Below, piece after piece: positions 27,859-35,842 of a stretch of 62,455 nucleotides of DNA. This DNA comes from Lutibacter sp. GTDB lineage: Bacteria > Bacteroidota > Bacteroidia > Flavobacteriales > Flavobacteriaceae. The notes beneath the pieces are model-generated. The model worked only from the letters and a program-made list of their open reading frames with translations, ran no database searches and was not told where the DNA came from. The stretch's first letter is position 1. Each line of letters starts with the position of its first letter. Location: assembly GCF_013139515.1 (NCBI RefSeq), contig NZ_WTAR01000085.1, forward strand, positions 1 to 62,455. The letters are read 5' to 3'. The translations under genes and the position numbers were made by a program.

Positions 27859-29031
27859 ATGAAAAAAAGAATCTTACGCTATTTAAAGCATCTTTTCGGA
27901 TCCATAATTGTTCTATTAATAATTGGAGTTATTACTTTAGTTTCATTAAATGGGACATTTGATTATGGTAACAATCCATTAAATATCAATTTAGAAAATG
28001 AAGGTCCTTATGTTTTTTACGAAACAGACAGCACGTTAAATGTTAATTACATTAAGGGAAATAAAACAGATGGATTCTATCTTGATCAAAAAGAATATAC
28101 TCTAGATGAAGCAGTTCCTGTTAGCTGTTATTTTCCTTTAGATGGCTCAACATTCAACTTTACTCTAAAATCCAATTTCACAATCCCTAATGCTACATTT
28201 TCTGATAATGAACCTATTCTTGCAATTTCAGATATTGAAAGTGGTTATAAAGCTTTTAGAGACTTTCTTATTAATAGCAAAGCAATTGATAACAATCTAA
28301 ATTGGACATTTGGTAAAGGACACCTTGTTTTGGTTGGTGATTTTATGGACAGAGGTTTTTCAACTACTCAAGTGCTTTGGTTTATTTATAAACTTGAGCA
28401 AGACGCTAAAAAACAGGGAGGACATGTCCATTTTATTATCGGAAATCATGAACTCTACAATTTACAAGGGAAATTTAAATCTGCTTCCTATAAATATAAT
28501 GGTGTAGCAGCAATTCTTGGCAAACAGCAACATAATCTATACGATAAAAACGCATTTTTAGGAAGATGGATGACGTTTAAAAACACGTTAGAACTAATAA
28601 ATGGGCATCTTTTTGCTCATGGTGGCATACATCCAGATTTTGCAAATTATGACATTACCATAGACGAGGTCAACCAAATTAATAGAGACAACTATCGCAA
28701 AGCCTTTTTCCCAGAACCAGAAGAAACCGTTGAACAATTAATTACCTCTAGTAGAAAAGGGATCAGTTGGTATAGAGGTTATTTTAATGAGGATTTATCG
28801 CAAGATGAGGTTGAAAAGGGAATTAACCAATTTAATGCTAAAGCAGTTGTGGTTGGTCATACATTGCAATGGAATGTCACCAAATTATTCAACGGAAAAG
28901 TATTTGCCATCGATGTTAAACACCCAAAAGATTATAGCAACCATTGGCCATTTAAAAAATCGGAAGGCCTGCTAATAACAAAAGGAGAATACTTTCAAGT
29001 ATTAGCAAATGGAGAACAAAAACAATTATAA
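27859..29031 (+). CDS. Membrane-anchored metallophosphoesterase
   Basis: A 390-residue protein with an N-terminal membrane helix (about 10-29) and a calcineurin-like phosphatase domain (about 120-370). Metal-site motifs are SDIESG, GDFMDRG (about 160), GNHE (about 196), HGGIH (about 255) and VVGHTL (about 333). The first motif has Glu where the family usually has His (DxH), so metal binding may differ. The active domain is probably extracytoplasmic. The CPBP protease gene begins 12 bases after the stop and is probably co-transcribed. Confidence 0.85.
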   Translation: MKKRILRYLKHLFGSIIVLLIIGVITLVSLNGTFDYGNNPLNINLENEGPYVFYETDSTLNVNYIKGNKTDGFYLDQKEYTLDEAVPVSCYFPLDGSTFNFTLKSNFTIPNATFSDNEPILAISDIESGYKAFRDFLINSKAIDNNLNWTFGKGHLVLVGDFMDRGFSTTQVLWFIYKLEQDAKKQGGHVHFIIGNHELYNLQGKFKSASYKYNGVAAILGKQQHNLYDKNAFLGRWMTFKNTLELINGHLFAHGGIHPDFANYDITIDEVNQINRDNYRKAFFPEPEETVEQLITSSRKGISWYRGYFNEDLSQDEVEKGINQFNAKAVVVGHTLQWNVTKLFNGKVFAIDVKHPKDYSNHWPFKKSEGLLITKGEYFQVLANGEQKQL

Positions 29032-29043
29032 AAACACATAAAA

Positions 29044-29724
29044 ATGAAAACTAAATTATTTAATCATTTAACAAAACCCTATTCGGTAGTCGTCGTAATT
29101 CTAATGGCAACACTATTATCTTTAGCAGATAGAAACTTGGGGTACTTTTTTGGATTAGGCATTACACTATTTATTATTTGGCAAAAGAAATGGGATTGGT
29201 CATTTGCTGGAATTGGGCGAAAATTAAATCTTAAGACCATTATCAAAAGTGTTTGGATATCTGTAATATTCTTTTTTGTTACTGGCTTCATTGATACGAT
29301 TATTCAATATTATTTGGGAGCCCATGATTTAAGCTCATTAGATGATATTCGAGGTGACTTTGGTAGCTATATAGGAATGATGGTGATGATGTGGGTTTTT
29401 GCAGCTTTTGGAGAAGAACTGCTTTTTCATGGGTATTATATGCAAAGATTTGCTAAATTATTTGGAGACACTAAAAAGGCTTGGATCTTAGCTGGAGTTT
29501 TGATTGCTATCTATTTTGGGATTTCACATGGATATCAAGGATTATCTGGAATTATAGGTGTAGGAATTGGTAGCTTATTTTTTGCTGCATTATATTATAA
29601 AAACAAGACTAACTTATTACTATTAGTTTTAATTCATGGTATATATGATTCTATTTGGATTACTTTAATTTTTTTGAATAAAGACAGTGTGGTAAATGAA
29701 TGGTTTCAGCAATTATTGTTTTAA
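29044..29724 (+). CDS. CPBP-family intramembrane metalloprotease
   Basis: Multi-helix membrane protein of 226 residues in the CAAX protease/bacteriocin-processing (Abi) family. Conserved sites: EELLFHGYYMQR (motif 1, about 119-130), FGISHG (motif 2, about 159) and LIHGIYDS (motif 3, about 199). These would hold zinc within the membrane. It probably shares a transcript with the metallophosphoesterase gene. The substrate is unknown; proteins of this family process prenylated or small membrane proteins or serve immunity functions. Confidence 0.88.
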   Translation: MKTKLFNHLTKPYSVVVVILMATLLSLADRNLGYFFGLGITLFIIWQKKWDWSFAGIGRKLNLKTIIKSVWISVIFFFVTGFIDTIIQYYLGAHDLSSLDDIRGDFGSYIGMMVMMWVFAAFGEELLFHGYYMQRFAKLFGDTKKAWILAGVLIAIYFGISHGYQGLSGIIGVGIGSLFFAALYYKNKTNLLLLVLIHGIYDSIWITLIFLNKDSVVNEWFQQLLF

Positions 29725-30716
29725 ATCTATAAATTAAGAATAATCAACTTAATTAGGTAATAAGAAATTTATAACGAAAATTAATATAGACTATTAGAAT
29801 GGAGCCTTACTTTTTTTAAAATACCAAATTGTCTTATAAGCTAACAGTTTTGCACGTCATAAAAATAATAAAACAAATTAGTTCTAATTTTTCATAATAC
29901 GACGATTTTGCATTGACCGTTATGTCAAATACGTTTCAACACTGTAATTTTGTAAAATATAATCTAAATGTTTTCCTTGGCCTCATAAAATTTTGGTAAA
30001 ACAATAGGTGAGTGGAGCGTCCATATTTTAGGGTTTTAGTAATACAGTTTCTAAAGAGTTTCAATTTAACAAGGGATTTCAAAGCTATGTTATAGAGTTA
30101 CAATGTTTCCTAAAATATAGCGAATGAGCCGTAAATTGTTTCCAAAAGTTTATGCAGCCTTGAATTTTTGTTTCTTTTGTTTCAAGACAAAAGATAATGA
30201 AAGAATGAAAAAAGGATGAATTAAAGTTCTACATATAACAAGTGCATAGAAATTTATTTTTCTTAAATTTTATACTCTTGTGGCAAACTCACGAGAATCG
30301 TCTGAAATTTTTTATTGCAGAGATTTCCTCAAATACGCGATTTTTAAATAAATCTAAAAGGTTAGCTTTTTTTTGGCGTTGGCAAGCGGCTGCAAATTGT
30401 GTGTAGAAAAAAATGCCAGAGCATTTTATTTATACAAAACAATAAAGCGTTTGGTAGCGGCAATTTTACATAATGACAAATTATAATACAAATTGTTAGC
30501 AGGATTTTAAATCTACGAGAATCTCATATTTAAAATTTTAATGACCCAAGTACAGAATATCGTATAGAAATAGAATGTTCCTGGGATATTTAGCATAATA
30601 TAGAATTATAACTACAAATTGCATAAACAGCTATAAAAATGAAAACATCATAATTTGTATTATAATTTATATTATGTTAAATAGAGTTTTTAGGAATCTC
30701 AATTATAATAAAATCC
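29725..30716. other. Long non-coding, repeat-containing gap
   Basis: Nearly 1 kb without a credible gene on either strand. It contains a REP-like hairpin near 30168-30194 (TCTTTTG and CAAAAGA around TTTCAAGA), a GC-richer patch near 30373-30400 (GGCGTTGGCAAGCGGCTGC), repeat R2 copy b, and two AT-palindromic stretches built on AATTTGTATTATAATT. It looks like accumulated repeat remnants. Confidence 0.6.
30519..30614 (+). repeat. Intergenic repeat R2, copy b
   Basis: GAGAATCTCATATTT and the block with GTATAGAAATA and CTGGGATATTTAGCATAATA align with 18115-18266. This copy lacks the roughly 55-base insert present in copy a. Confidence 0.6.
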
Positions 30717-31316
30717 TTACTCCTTTTTAATAATTAAAGTTGTCATAATGCGTTTAGTATGAACAATTGTAGTTTTTACATTATCTTCTAATGATATACC
30801 TTTTGTATTTAATATTTCATCCAATATTTTTTGTGTTAATATAAACCGAGTTGAACCATCAGGTAATTCATAAACACCGTTAGCTAAATGTTTCACTTGA
30901 TTTTCAATTCCCAAATTTGAAGCCAAACGAATAAATAATACTCCTTCAGGTTTTAATACTCTAAGTAATTCTTCAAACATTTTATAAAAATGATTTACGT
31001 CTTTTGCAAAATGTAAAACTGCACTACATATTACATGTCCAAAACTATTAGATTCATAAGGTATTTTTTCTACTGTAGCCTGAATAAAATTAGTATGTTG
31101 AAGTTTATAAATTTCTTTACAAGTTTGTAAATTTTTTAAATTAGTATCAATTCCATGTATTTCAAAATTCTCAGCATAAAACCATTTTAAATTCCTACCA
31201 TTTCCACACCCTGCATCCAAAATTTTGCTTCCTGGTTGGTATCGACCTTTTAAAATTAGATCTAAGATATAGATGTCAATTCCTTCTATATGTTCTTTCA
31301 ATAATTGTAAATTCAT
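30717..31316 (-). CDS. Class I SAM-dependent methyltransferase
   Basis: A 199-residue Rossmann-fold methyltransferase. Motif I is ILDAGCGNGRN (about 33-43), the acidic residue of strand 2 is in IHGIDTN, and motif II/III regions include HVICSAVLHFA and LRVLKPEGVLFIRL. It resembles small-molecule methyltransferases of the TehB/UbiE-like group but nothing defines the substrate. The divergent neighbour is an MFS exporter, which fits a detoxification pair without proving it. Confidence 0.82.
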   Translation of the reverse strand: MNLQLLKEHIEGIDIYILDLILKGRYQPGSKILDAGCGNGRNLKWFYAENFEIHGIDTNLKNLQTCKEIYKLQHTNFIQATVEKIPYESNSFGHVICSAVLHFAKDVNHFYKMFEELLRVLKPEGVLFIRLASNLGIENQVKHLANGVYELPDGSTRFILTQKILDEILNTKGISLEDNVKTTIVHTKRIMTTLIIKKE

Positions 31317-31403
31317 ATCTTATTTTTAGTGCATACAAATTACAAATTCTTATGGATTTATTATTTTTTACTATTAAAAATAACAATCATACACCAATTA
31401 AAG

Positions 31404-31411
31404 TAAATTTG
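31404..31411 (+). promoter_or_regulatory. -7 box of the MFS gene
   Basis: TAAATTTG, followed by four bases (CACA) and the ATG at 31416. The expected transcript start falls at or next to the start codon, suggesting a leaderless mRNA. Confidence 0.55.
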
Positions 31412-31415
31412 CACA

Positions 31416-32609
31416 ATGTTTCAAAATAAACCTTCCCAATTTGAATTTATTGCTTTAATGGCTGCTTTAATGTCTGTTGTTGCACTTGCAATCGATGCTT
31501 TACTTCCTGCATTAGATATTATTGGGCATTCTATTGGAACAGAATCTAATAGTGAAAATCAACTTTTGATTATCATGATATTTTTAGGACTTGGTATTGG
31601 CCCTTTATTATTTGGTCCAATTTCAGACTCATTAGGCAGAAAACCAATTGTTTATTTGGGTTTTCTTGTGTTTATTTTAGCGAGTGTTATTTGTGTAAAT
31701 TCGTCTTCACTTGAAATGATGATTATAGGCCGAATTCTTCAAGGAATAGGGCTTTCAGCTCCAAGAACTATGAGTATAGCAATAGTTAGAGATACTTATA
31801 GTGGTGATTATATGGCCAGAATTATGTCGTTTATAACGGTTGTATTTTTATTAGTTCCCATTGTGGCTCCTGCTTTAGGGAAATTTATATTAGAAATTTA
31901 TAACTGGGAAGCAATATTTTATTTTCAATTAGTTATCACGGTCATCGTTTCTATATGGTTTTGGTTTCGTCAACCAGAAACTTTGCATCCTGAATATAGA
32001 ATTAAATTCACCAAATTAATGGTTATTGATGGAACAAAAGAGTTATTTAAACACAAACAAACTATTGGATACACTCTCATTTCTGGGTTTATTACTGGTT
32101 CATTTATGGTTTATTTGAGTACTTCTCAGCAAATATTTCAACAACAATATAATTTAGCCGATGAATTTCCATTCATATTTGCAGGTTTGGCTATTTCTAT
32201 GGGGGCTGCCAGTTTATCTAACGGTTCTATAGTTGTAAAATTTGGGATGAAAAAAATGGCTACTATAGCATTGTTTTCATTCTTCGGAATTTCTTTACTT
32301 TATATCGTATTGTTTTTTAATAGTGAAAATCCGAGTATTGAAATTCTTTTGGCATTTTTTGCTATGCAATTTTTTTCAATTGGATTTCTTTTTGGAAACT
32401 TAAGAGCATTGGCCATGCAACCCATAGCTCATATTGCAGGAATTGGAGCAGCAATAACAGGTTTTATTTCAACACTTATGGCTGTGCCAATTAGTGCTTT
32501 AATTGGTGGGTATGTTGAAGCTACCGCTTTACCTCTATTTATTGGTTTTTCCATTTGCAGCTTCTTATCTATTTTAATATTAATGTATTTAAAACGAATT
32601 AAGAATTAA
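31416..32609 (+). CDS. MFS multidrug efflux transporter, Bcr/CflA type
   Basis: Inner-membrane drug:proton antiporter of 397 residues with about 12 hydrophobic helices. Motif A is GPISDSLGRKP (about 68-78), and the first half has GRILQGIGLSAPRTMSIAIV (about 109-128), characteristic of the Bcr/CflA group that exports bicyclomycin, chloramphenicol or sulfonamides. Length is usual. It is transcribed alone, divergent from the methyltransferase gene. The exact substrate cannot be read. Confidence 0.88.
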   Translation: MFQNKPSQFEFIALMAALMSVVALAIDALLPALDIIGHSIGTESNSENQLLIIMIFLGLGIGPLLFGPISDSLGRKPIVYLGFLVFILASVICVNSSSLEMMIIGRILQGIGLSAPRTMSIAIVRDTYSGDYMARIMSFITVVFLLVPIVAPALGKFILEIYNWEAIFYFQLVITVIVSIWFWFRQPETLHPEYRIKFTKLMVIDGTKELFKHKQTIGYTLISGFITGSFMVYLSTSQQIFQQQYNLADEFPFIFAGLAISMGAASLSNGSIVVKFGMKKMATIALFSFFGISLLYIVLFFNSENPSIEILLAFFAMQFFSIGFLFGNLRALAMQPIAHIAGIGAAITGFISTLMAVPISALIGGYVEATALPLFIGFSICSFLSILILMYLKRIKN

Positions 32610-32656
32610 AAAGAAGCCTTTTTGTGGTTCAATATTGAAGAAATTTAACCACTATT

Positions 32657-32839
32657 CTACTGCTCTATATTTTTAATAGTCAAAGAAATTAATTCAGAGC
32701 CTCTGAATATTGGGTTTATTTCAATTGGATTGCAACAAATTTCACAATCCTCAATATAAATTTGATTATTCACTGAACTATCGAACAACATGGAAATTTC
32801 TTCCCAGCAATAAGGACATTGAAAAAAGTGTTCTTCCAT
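32657..32839 (-). CDS. CPXCG-type cysteine-rich small protein
   Basis: A 60-residue protein with CPYC (8-11) and CEICC (33-37), a likely zinc-binding knuckle, belonging to the small cysteine-rich family with a CPxCG motif; here the Gly is replaced by Trp (CPYCW). Function unknown. It follows the TauE-like gene by ten bases on the minus strand, so the two are probably co-transcribed. Confidence 0.8.
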   Translation of the reverse strand: MEEHFFQCPYCWEEISMLFDSSVNNQIYIEDCEICCNPIEINPIFRGSELISLTIKNIEQ

Positions 32840-32849
32840 ACTTATAGTC

Positions 32850-33614
32850 TTAATTAAATAAAATTATGAAGGCTCCAGCTGCAGTTACAATTAAAATAAA
32901 ACGACGGTAACTTTCATTTTGTATTTTTTTTACTAAAAAAACACCTAGAAAAAATCCAAGAATTACAGCAGGAAATAAAAGTAGATTAACCATTAAACTA
33001 TCAATATTAACTGTTTTCCAAACAAATATGTGAAAAGGTAGCTTAAAAACATTTATAATAAAAAATAACCAGGCTGCTGTACCAATAAATTCGTTTTTAG
33101 GTAAGCGCATGGCTAAAAAATAAATAGTTGAAAAAGAACCAGCTAAATTTCCAATCATGGAAGTAAAACCTGAAACTAATCCCATAGAACCTGAAAATAA
33201 CCAATGATTAGGAATTATCTTTTTATTTAGTCTGTCAATTACAAACATAACAACTACAGTTAATAATATTAATGCAGCCATTAATTGTTTAAACAATATT
33301 TCAGGAATGTCATTTCCTATCCAAACTCCAATTAAAACACCTACTACCATTGATGGTAATAACTTGCCTAAAAAATGCCATTGTGTATGTCTATGATAAT
33401 AAATTACAGCAAATATATCAGCAAAAATCATCATTGGAATAAGTATTCCCGTTGAATCTTTACCTCCAAAAACGAGCGCCATTATAGTAACAATTATAAC
33501 ACCAATTCCCTTTATTCCAGATTTACTTAAACCCAACATTAATGTGGCTAAAAAAGCTAATAGATAATATGAAAGTGATATTTCGGGAATAAATTCTATA
33601 TTAAGTGTTAACAT
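32850..33614 (-). CDS. TauE/SafE-family sulfite/anion exporter
   Basis: Membrane protein of 254 residues with about eight hydrophobic helices. It has the family's repeated glycine-rich turns, such as LMLGLSKSGIKGIGV (about 20-34) and GSMGLVSGFTSMIGNLAGS (about 142-160). Members export sulfite, sulfoacetate or other organosulfur anions, but many have unknown substrates. No sulfur metabolism genes are next to it. The start is convincing because the frame is short upstream and MLTLNIEF precedes the first helix. Confidence 0.85.
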   Translation of the reverse strand: MLTLNIEFIPEISLSYYLLAFLATLMLGLSKSGIKGIGVIIVTIMALVFGGKDSTGILIPMMIFADIFAVIYYHRHTQWHFLGKLLPSMVVGVLIGVWIGNDIPEILFKQLMAALILLTVVVMFVIDRLNKKIIPNHWLFSGSMGLVSGFTSMIGNLAGSFSTIYFLAMRLPKNEFIGTAAWLFFIINVFKLPFHIFVWKTVNIDSLMVNLLLFPAVILGFFLGVFLVKKIQNESYRRFILIVTAAGAFIILFN

Positions 33615-33757
33615 AATTGACTACAGTAAAAGGTCAATATTACTATTAAAATTTCTATTTGAATGCGAAAAAATGAAGAATATTTTCAATATATGCCAAT
33701 AAAATTAAAAGATTAAATTTAACTAAATATATAAACTAATATAGTGTTGAACGTACT

Positions 33758-33765
33758 TATATTTG
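33758..33765 (+). promoter_or_regulatory. -7 box of the truC-like gene
   Basis: TATATTTG, then CAAA, then the ATG at 33770. Same four-base spacing as in front of the MFS gene, again pointing to a leaderless transcript. Confidence 0.55.
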
Positions 33766-33769
33766 CAAA

Positions 33770-34462
33770 ATGCAAGTAGAAAATCTTTTTGAAGACGAAT
33801 ATATTATTATTGTTAATAAGCCTAACAATATATTAATACACAATTCGTATTACGCACGTAATATAAGAGGCGCAACTTTACTTGATATATTATTTGAACA
33901 GTTTAAAATTAATTTTTATCCTGTACATCGTTTAGACAGGAAAACTTCTGGCGTATTAATTTTAGCAAAGGACAAAGAAAATATTTCTAAATTTCAAGAA
34001 TTGTTTAATTCAAATAAAATTGAAAAATCCTATCTTGGAATTGTTAGAGGTTTTATAGAAGATGCCATTGAAATTGATTCTCCGGTTAAAAACCCTGACA
34101 CAAAAGTTTATAAAGAAGCTCATACTTTTTGTAAACCATTATTTACTAAAAATATAGATATTCCTGTATATCCTTATAATTCATCAAGGTATTCAATGGT
34201 TGAATTAATTCCTACTACAGGTAGAATGCACCAACTTAGAATTCATATGAATAAAATTAGTCACCCAATTGTTGGCGACTATAAGTATGGAGATCGGTTC
34301 CATAACAGAATGTTTGAACAGGAGTTTAATTGTCATAATTTGTTTCTACATGCATTTTCTTTAAAATTTCATCACCCAATTACAAATGAAAGTTTGGTAA
34401 TTAGTGCTGCATTGCCTAAAAATTGGGAAGTTATTTTGGAAACATTTCAATGGGAATTTTGA
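33770..34462 (+). CDS. truC: tRNA pseudouridine synthase, TruC-like
   Basis: RluA-family pseudouridine synthase of 230 residues. The catalytic motif is YPVHRLDRKTSG (about 46-57), with Asp as nucleophile, and TGRMHQLRIHM lies near 146. The YPVHRLDR context and a C-terminal pattern with HNRMFEQEF and CHNLFLHA match TruC, which modifies U65 in tRNA, more than the RluC/RluD rRNA enzymes; no S4 domain is present. It is monocistronic. The 255 bases that follow up to the next gene show no gene. Confidence 0.82.
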   Translation: MQVENLFEDEYIIIVNKPNNILIHNSYYARNIRGATLLDILFEQFKINFYPVHRLDRKTSGVLILAKDKENISKFQELFNSNKIEKSYLGIVRGFIEDAIEIDSPVKNPDTKVYKEAHTFCKPLFTKNIDIPVYPYNSSRYSMVELIPTTGRMHQLRIHMNKISHPIVGDYKYGDRFHNRMFEQEFNCHNLFLHAFSLKFHHPITNESLVISAALPKNWEVILETFQWEF

Positions 34463-34717
34463 AAATAAAAAACCGTTTTTAACTATAAATTCAAAATGAT
34501 TTTATTTTAAGTTAACTATTATTAATAATAGAAAATAAAAGTAAATTTCACCCCATATAAAACTTCTTCTTTTCTAAATATTAACAAAATAAAACCCTTC
34601 CTTTTTTAATTGTCACGTTAACAATCATTTAACTAAATACTGTTTAAGGACAAATTAAACAAAATCACTAAGTATTTGGAACTTAAAAACGGTTTAAAGC
34701 AGTTGAACATATATTAA

Positions 34718-35173
34718 TTATTTAACCAGCAACTTATGCTGTTTTTCTTTTTTCATTATTAATAATATAAGTTCAAAAACTTCTTCTTTAATATATTTAA
34801 AATTTTCAATGTAATTTTTTAATTCAGTTTTTAATAATTCATGATTATCTCTAAAAATATTTTCTTTCTTTAAATAAATATTTTCAATTAATAATCCTAA
34901 ATTAATTTTATGCTCTTTAATAGATTCAATTAACGTTTCACCTAATATTGCTTCATGGTTAATCCCATTTAATAAAAGTTTAGCTCTCGTAAAATTATTG
35001 GTATCGCATAAACCAATAATATGTTCAGCTAATAGTTCTTTTAAAAAATTCTGCTCAATTTTAATGAACTCTATTTCAGAAATCCAAAATTGGGTTTTAC
35101 TATGTAAATATTCTACACTATTATTGAAACTTGGTGCTTTTTGTTTTGGAATAAGTCGTTTCATATCTATCAA
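34718..35173 (-). CDS. Hypothetical helical protein downstream of Hsp20
   Basis: A 151-residue, largely alpha-helical, charged protein of unknown family, with no signal peptide, membrane helix or cysteine motif beyond a single Cys. Possible coiled coil at about 40-140. It may start at the ATG three codons in (MKRLIPKQK). It lies downstream of the Hsp20 gene on the same strand, separated by a 10-bp hairpin. A stress-related role is only suggested by that position. Confidence 0.6.
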   Translation of the reverse strand: MIDMKRLIPKQKAPSFNNSVEYLHSKTQFWISEIEFIKIEQNFLKELLAEHIIGLCDTNNFTRAKLLLNGINHEAILGETLIESIKEHKINLGLLIENIYLKKENIFRDNHELLKTELKNYIENFKYIKEEVFELILLIMKKEKQHKLLVK

Positions 35174-35187
35174 TTTTTAAGATTTAA

Positions 35188-35220
35188 GAATCCGAGAAAT
35201 ATTATATATCTCTCGGATTC
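35188..35220 (-). terminator. Perfect 10-bp hairpin between hsp20 and the hypothetical gene
   Basis: GAATCCGAGA (35188-35197) and TCTCGGATTC (35211-35220) form a perfect stem with a 13-base loop. Downstream on the minus strand there is only a broken T-run, so it may be a partial terminator or an mRNA-stabilising stem. Confidence 0.55.
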
Positions 35221-35231
35221 AAAAAAGAAAA

Positions 35232-35675
35232 TTAAATAATCTCAATTACTTTTTTGTGTTCTTCATTTTTTAAAACATCCAATTTCTCTAAATGAACTCT
35301 AAGAACACCATTTTCGTACTTCGCATTAATTTTCTTACTAAAATCTATTTTTTTTGGCAAGGTAAATGACCTTGTGAAAGAGTTATAATAAAACTCTTTT
35401 CGAGAATAATCTTCTTCATTTTCTTTTTTAATTTTTTTGTTTTCCGCTGCTATTGTTAAAATATCATCGGTAATGGTTGCTTCAAAATCTTTTTTTGAAA
35501 AACCAGGAGCTGCAACTTCAATTTCGAAGTTATTTTTGTTTTCCTTTACATTAATTGCTGGAATCCAATTGCTTTTTACAATTAAATCTTCATTTAACAA
35601 TCTGTCAGTATCTAAAATGTCTGGAAACATTTGATCAAATAAAGGGAAACGTCGGTTAAATTTGACAAGTGACAT
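35232..35675 (-). CDS. Hsp20/alpha-crystallin small heat-shock protein
   Basis: ATP-independent holdase chaperone of 147 residues. The alpha-crystallin domain (about 38-140) shows IEVAAPGFSKKDFEATI, the central SFTLPKKID, and the conserved ENGVLRVHLEK (about 124-134). The N-terminal MSLVKFNRRFPLFDQMF is typical of Bacteroidota homologues. Length and domain order are normal. I saw no recognisable CIRCE or ROSE element upstream. Confidence 0.93.
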   Translation of the reverse strand: MSLVKFNRRFPLFDQMFPDILDTDRLLNEDLIVKSNWIPAINVKENKNNFEIEVAAPGFSKKDFEATITDDILTIAAENKKIKKENEEDYSRKEFYYNSFTRSFTLPKKIDFSKKINAKYENGVLRVHLEKLDVLKNEEHKKVIEII

Positions 35676-35842
35676 AGTTACTATAATTTAGTATTAATTC
35701 CTGTTTTTAGAATATATCTAATGTATAGACTATTTTATCTAAAAGTATTGATATTCATCAATTTAAATAATGATTGTTATCAATAAAATAATTGATTCAT
35801 CTAATGTTATATCAATTAATTATGTCCGTATTAGGTGGAAAA

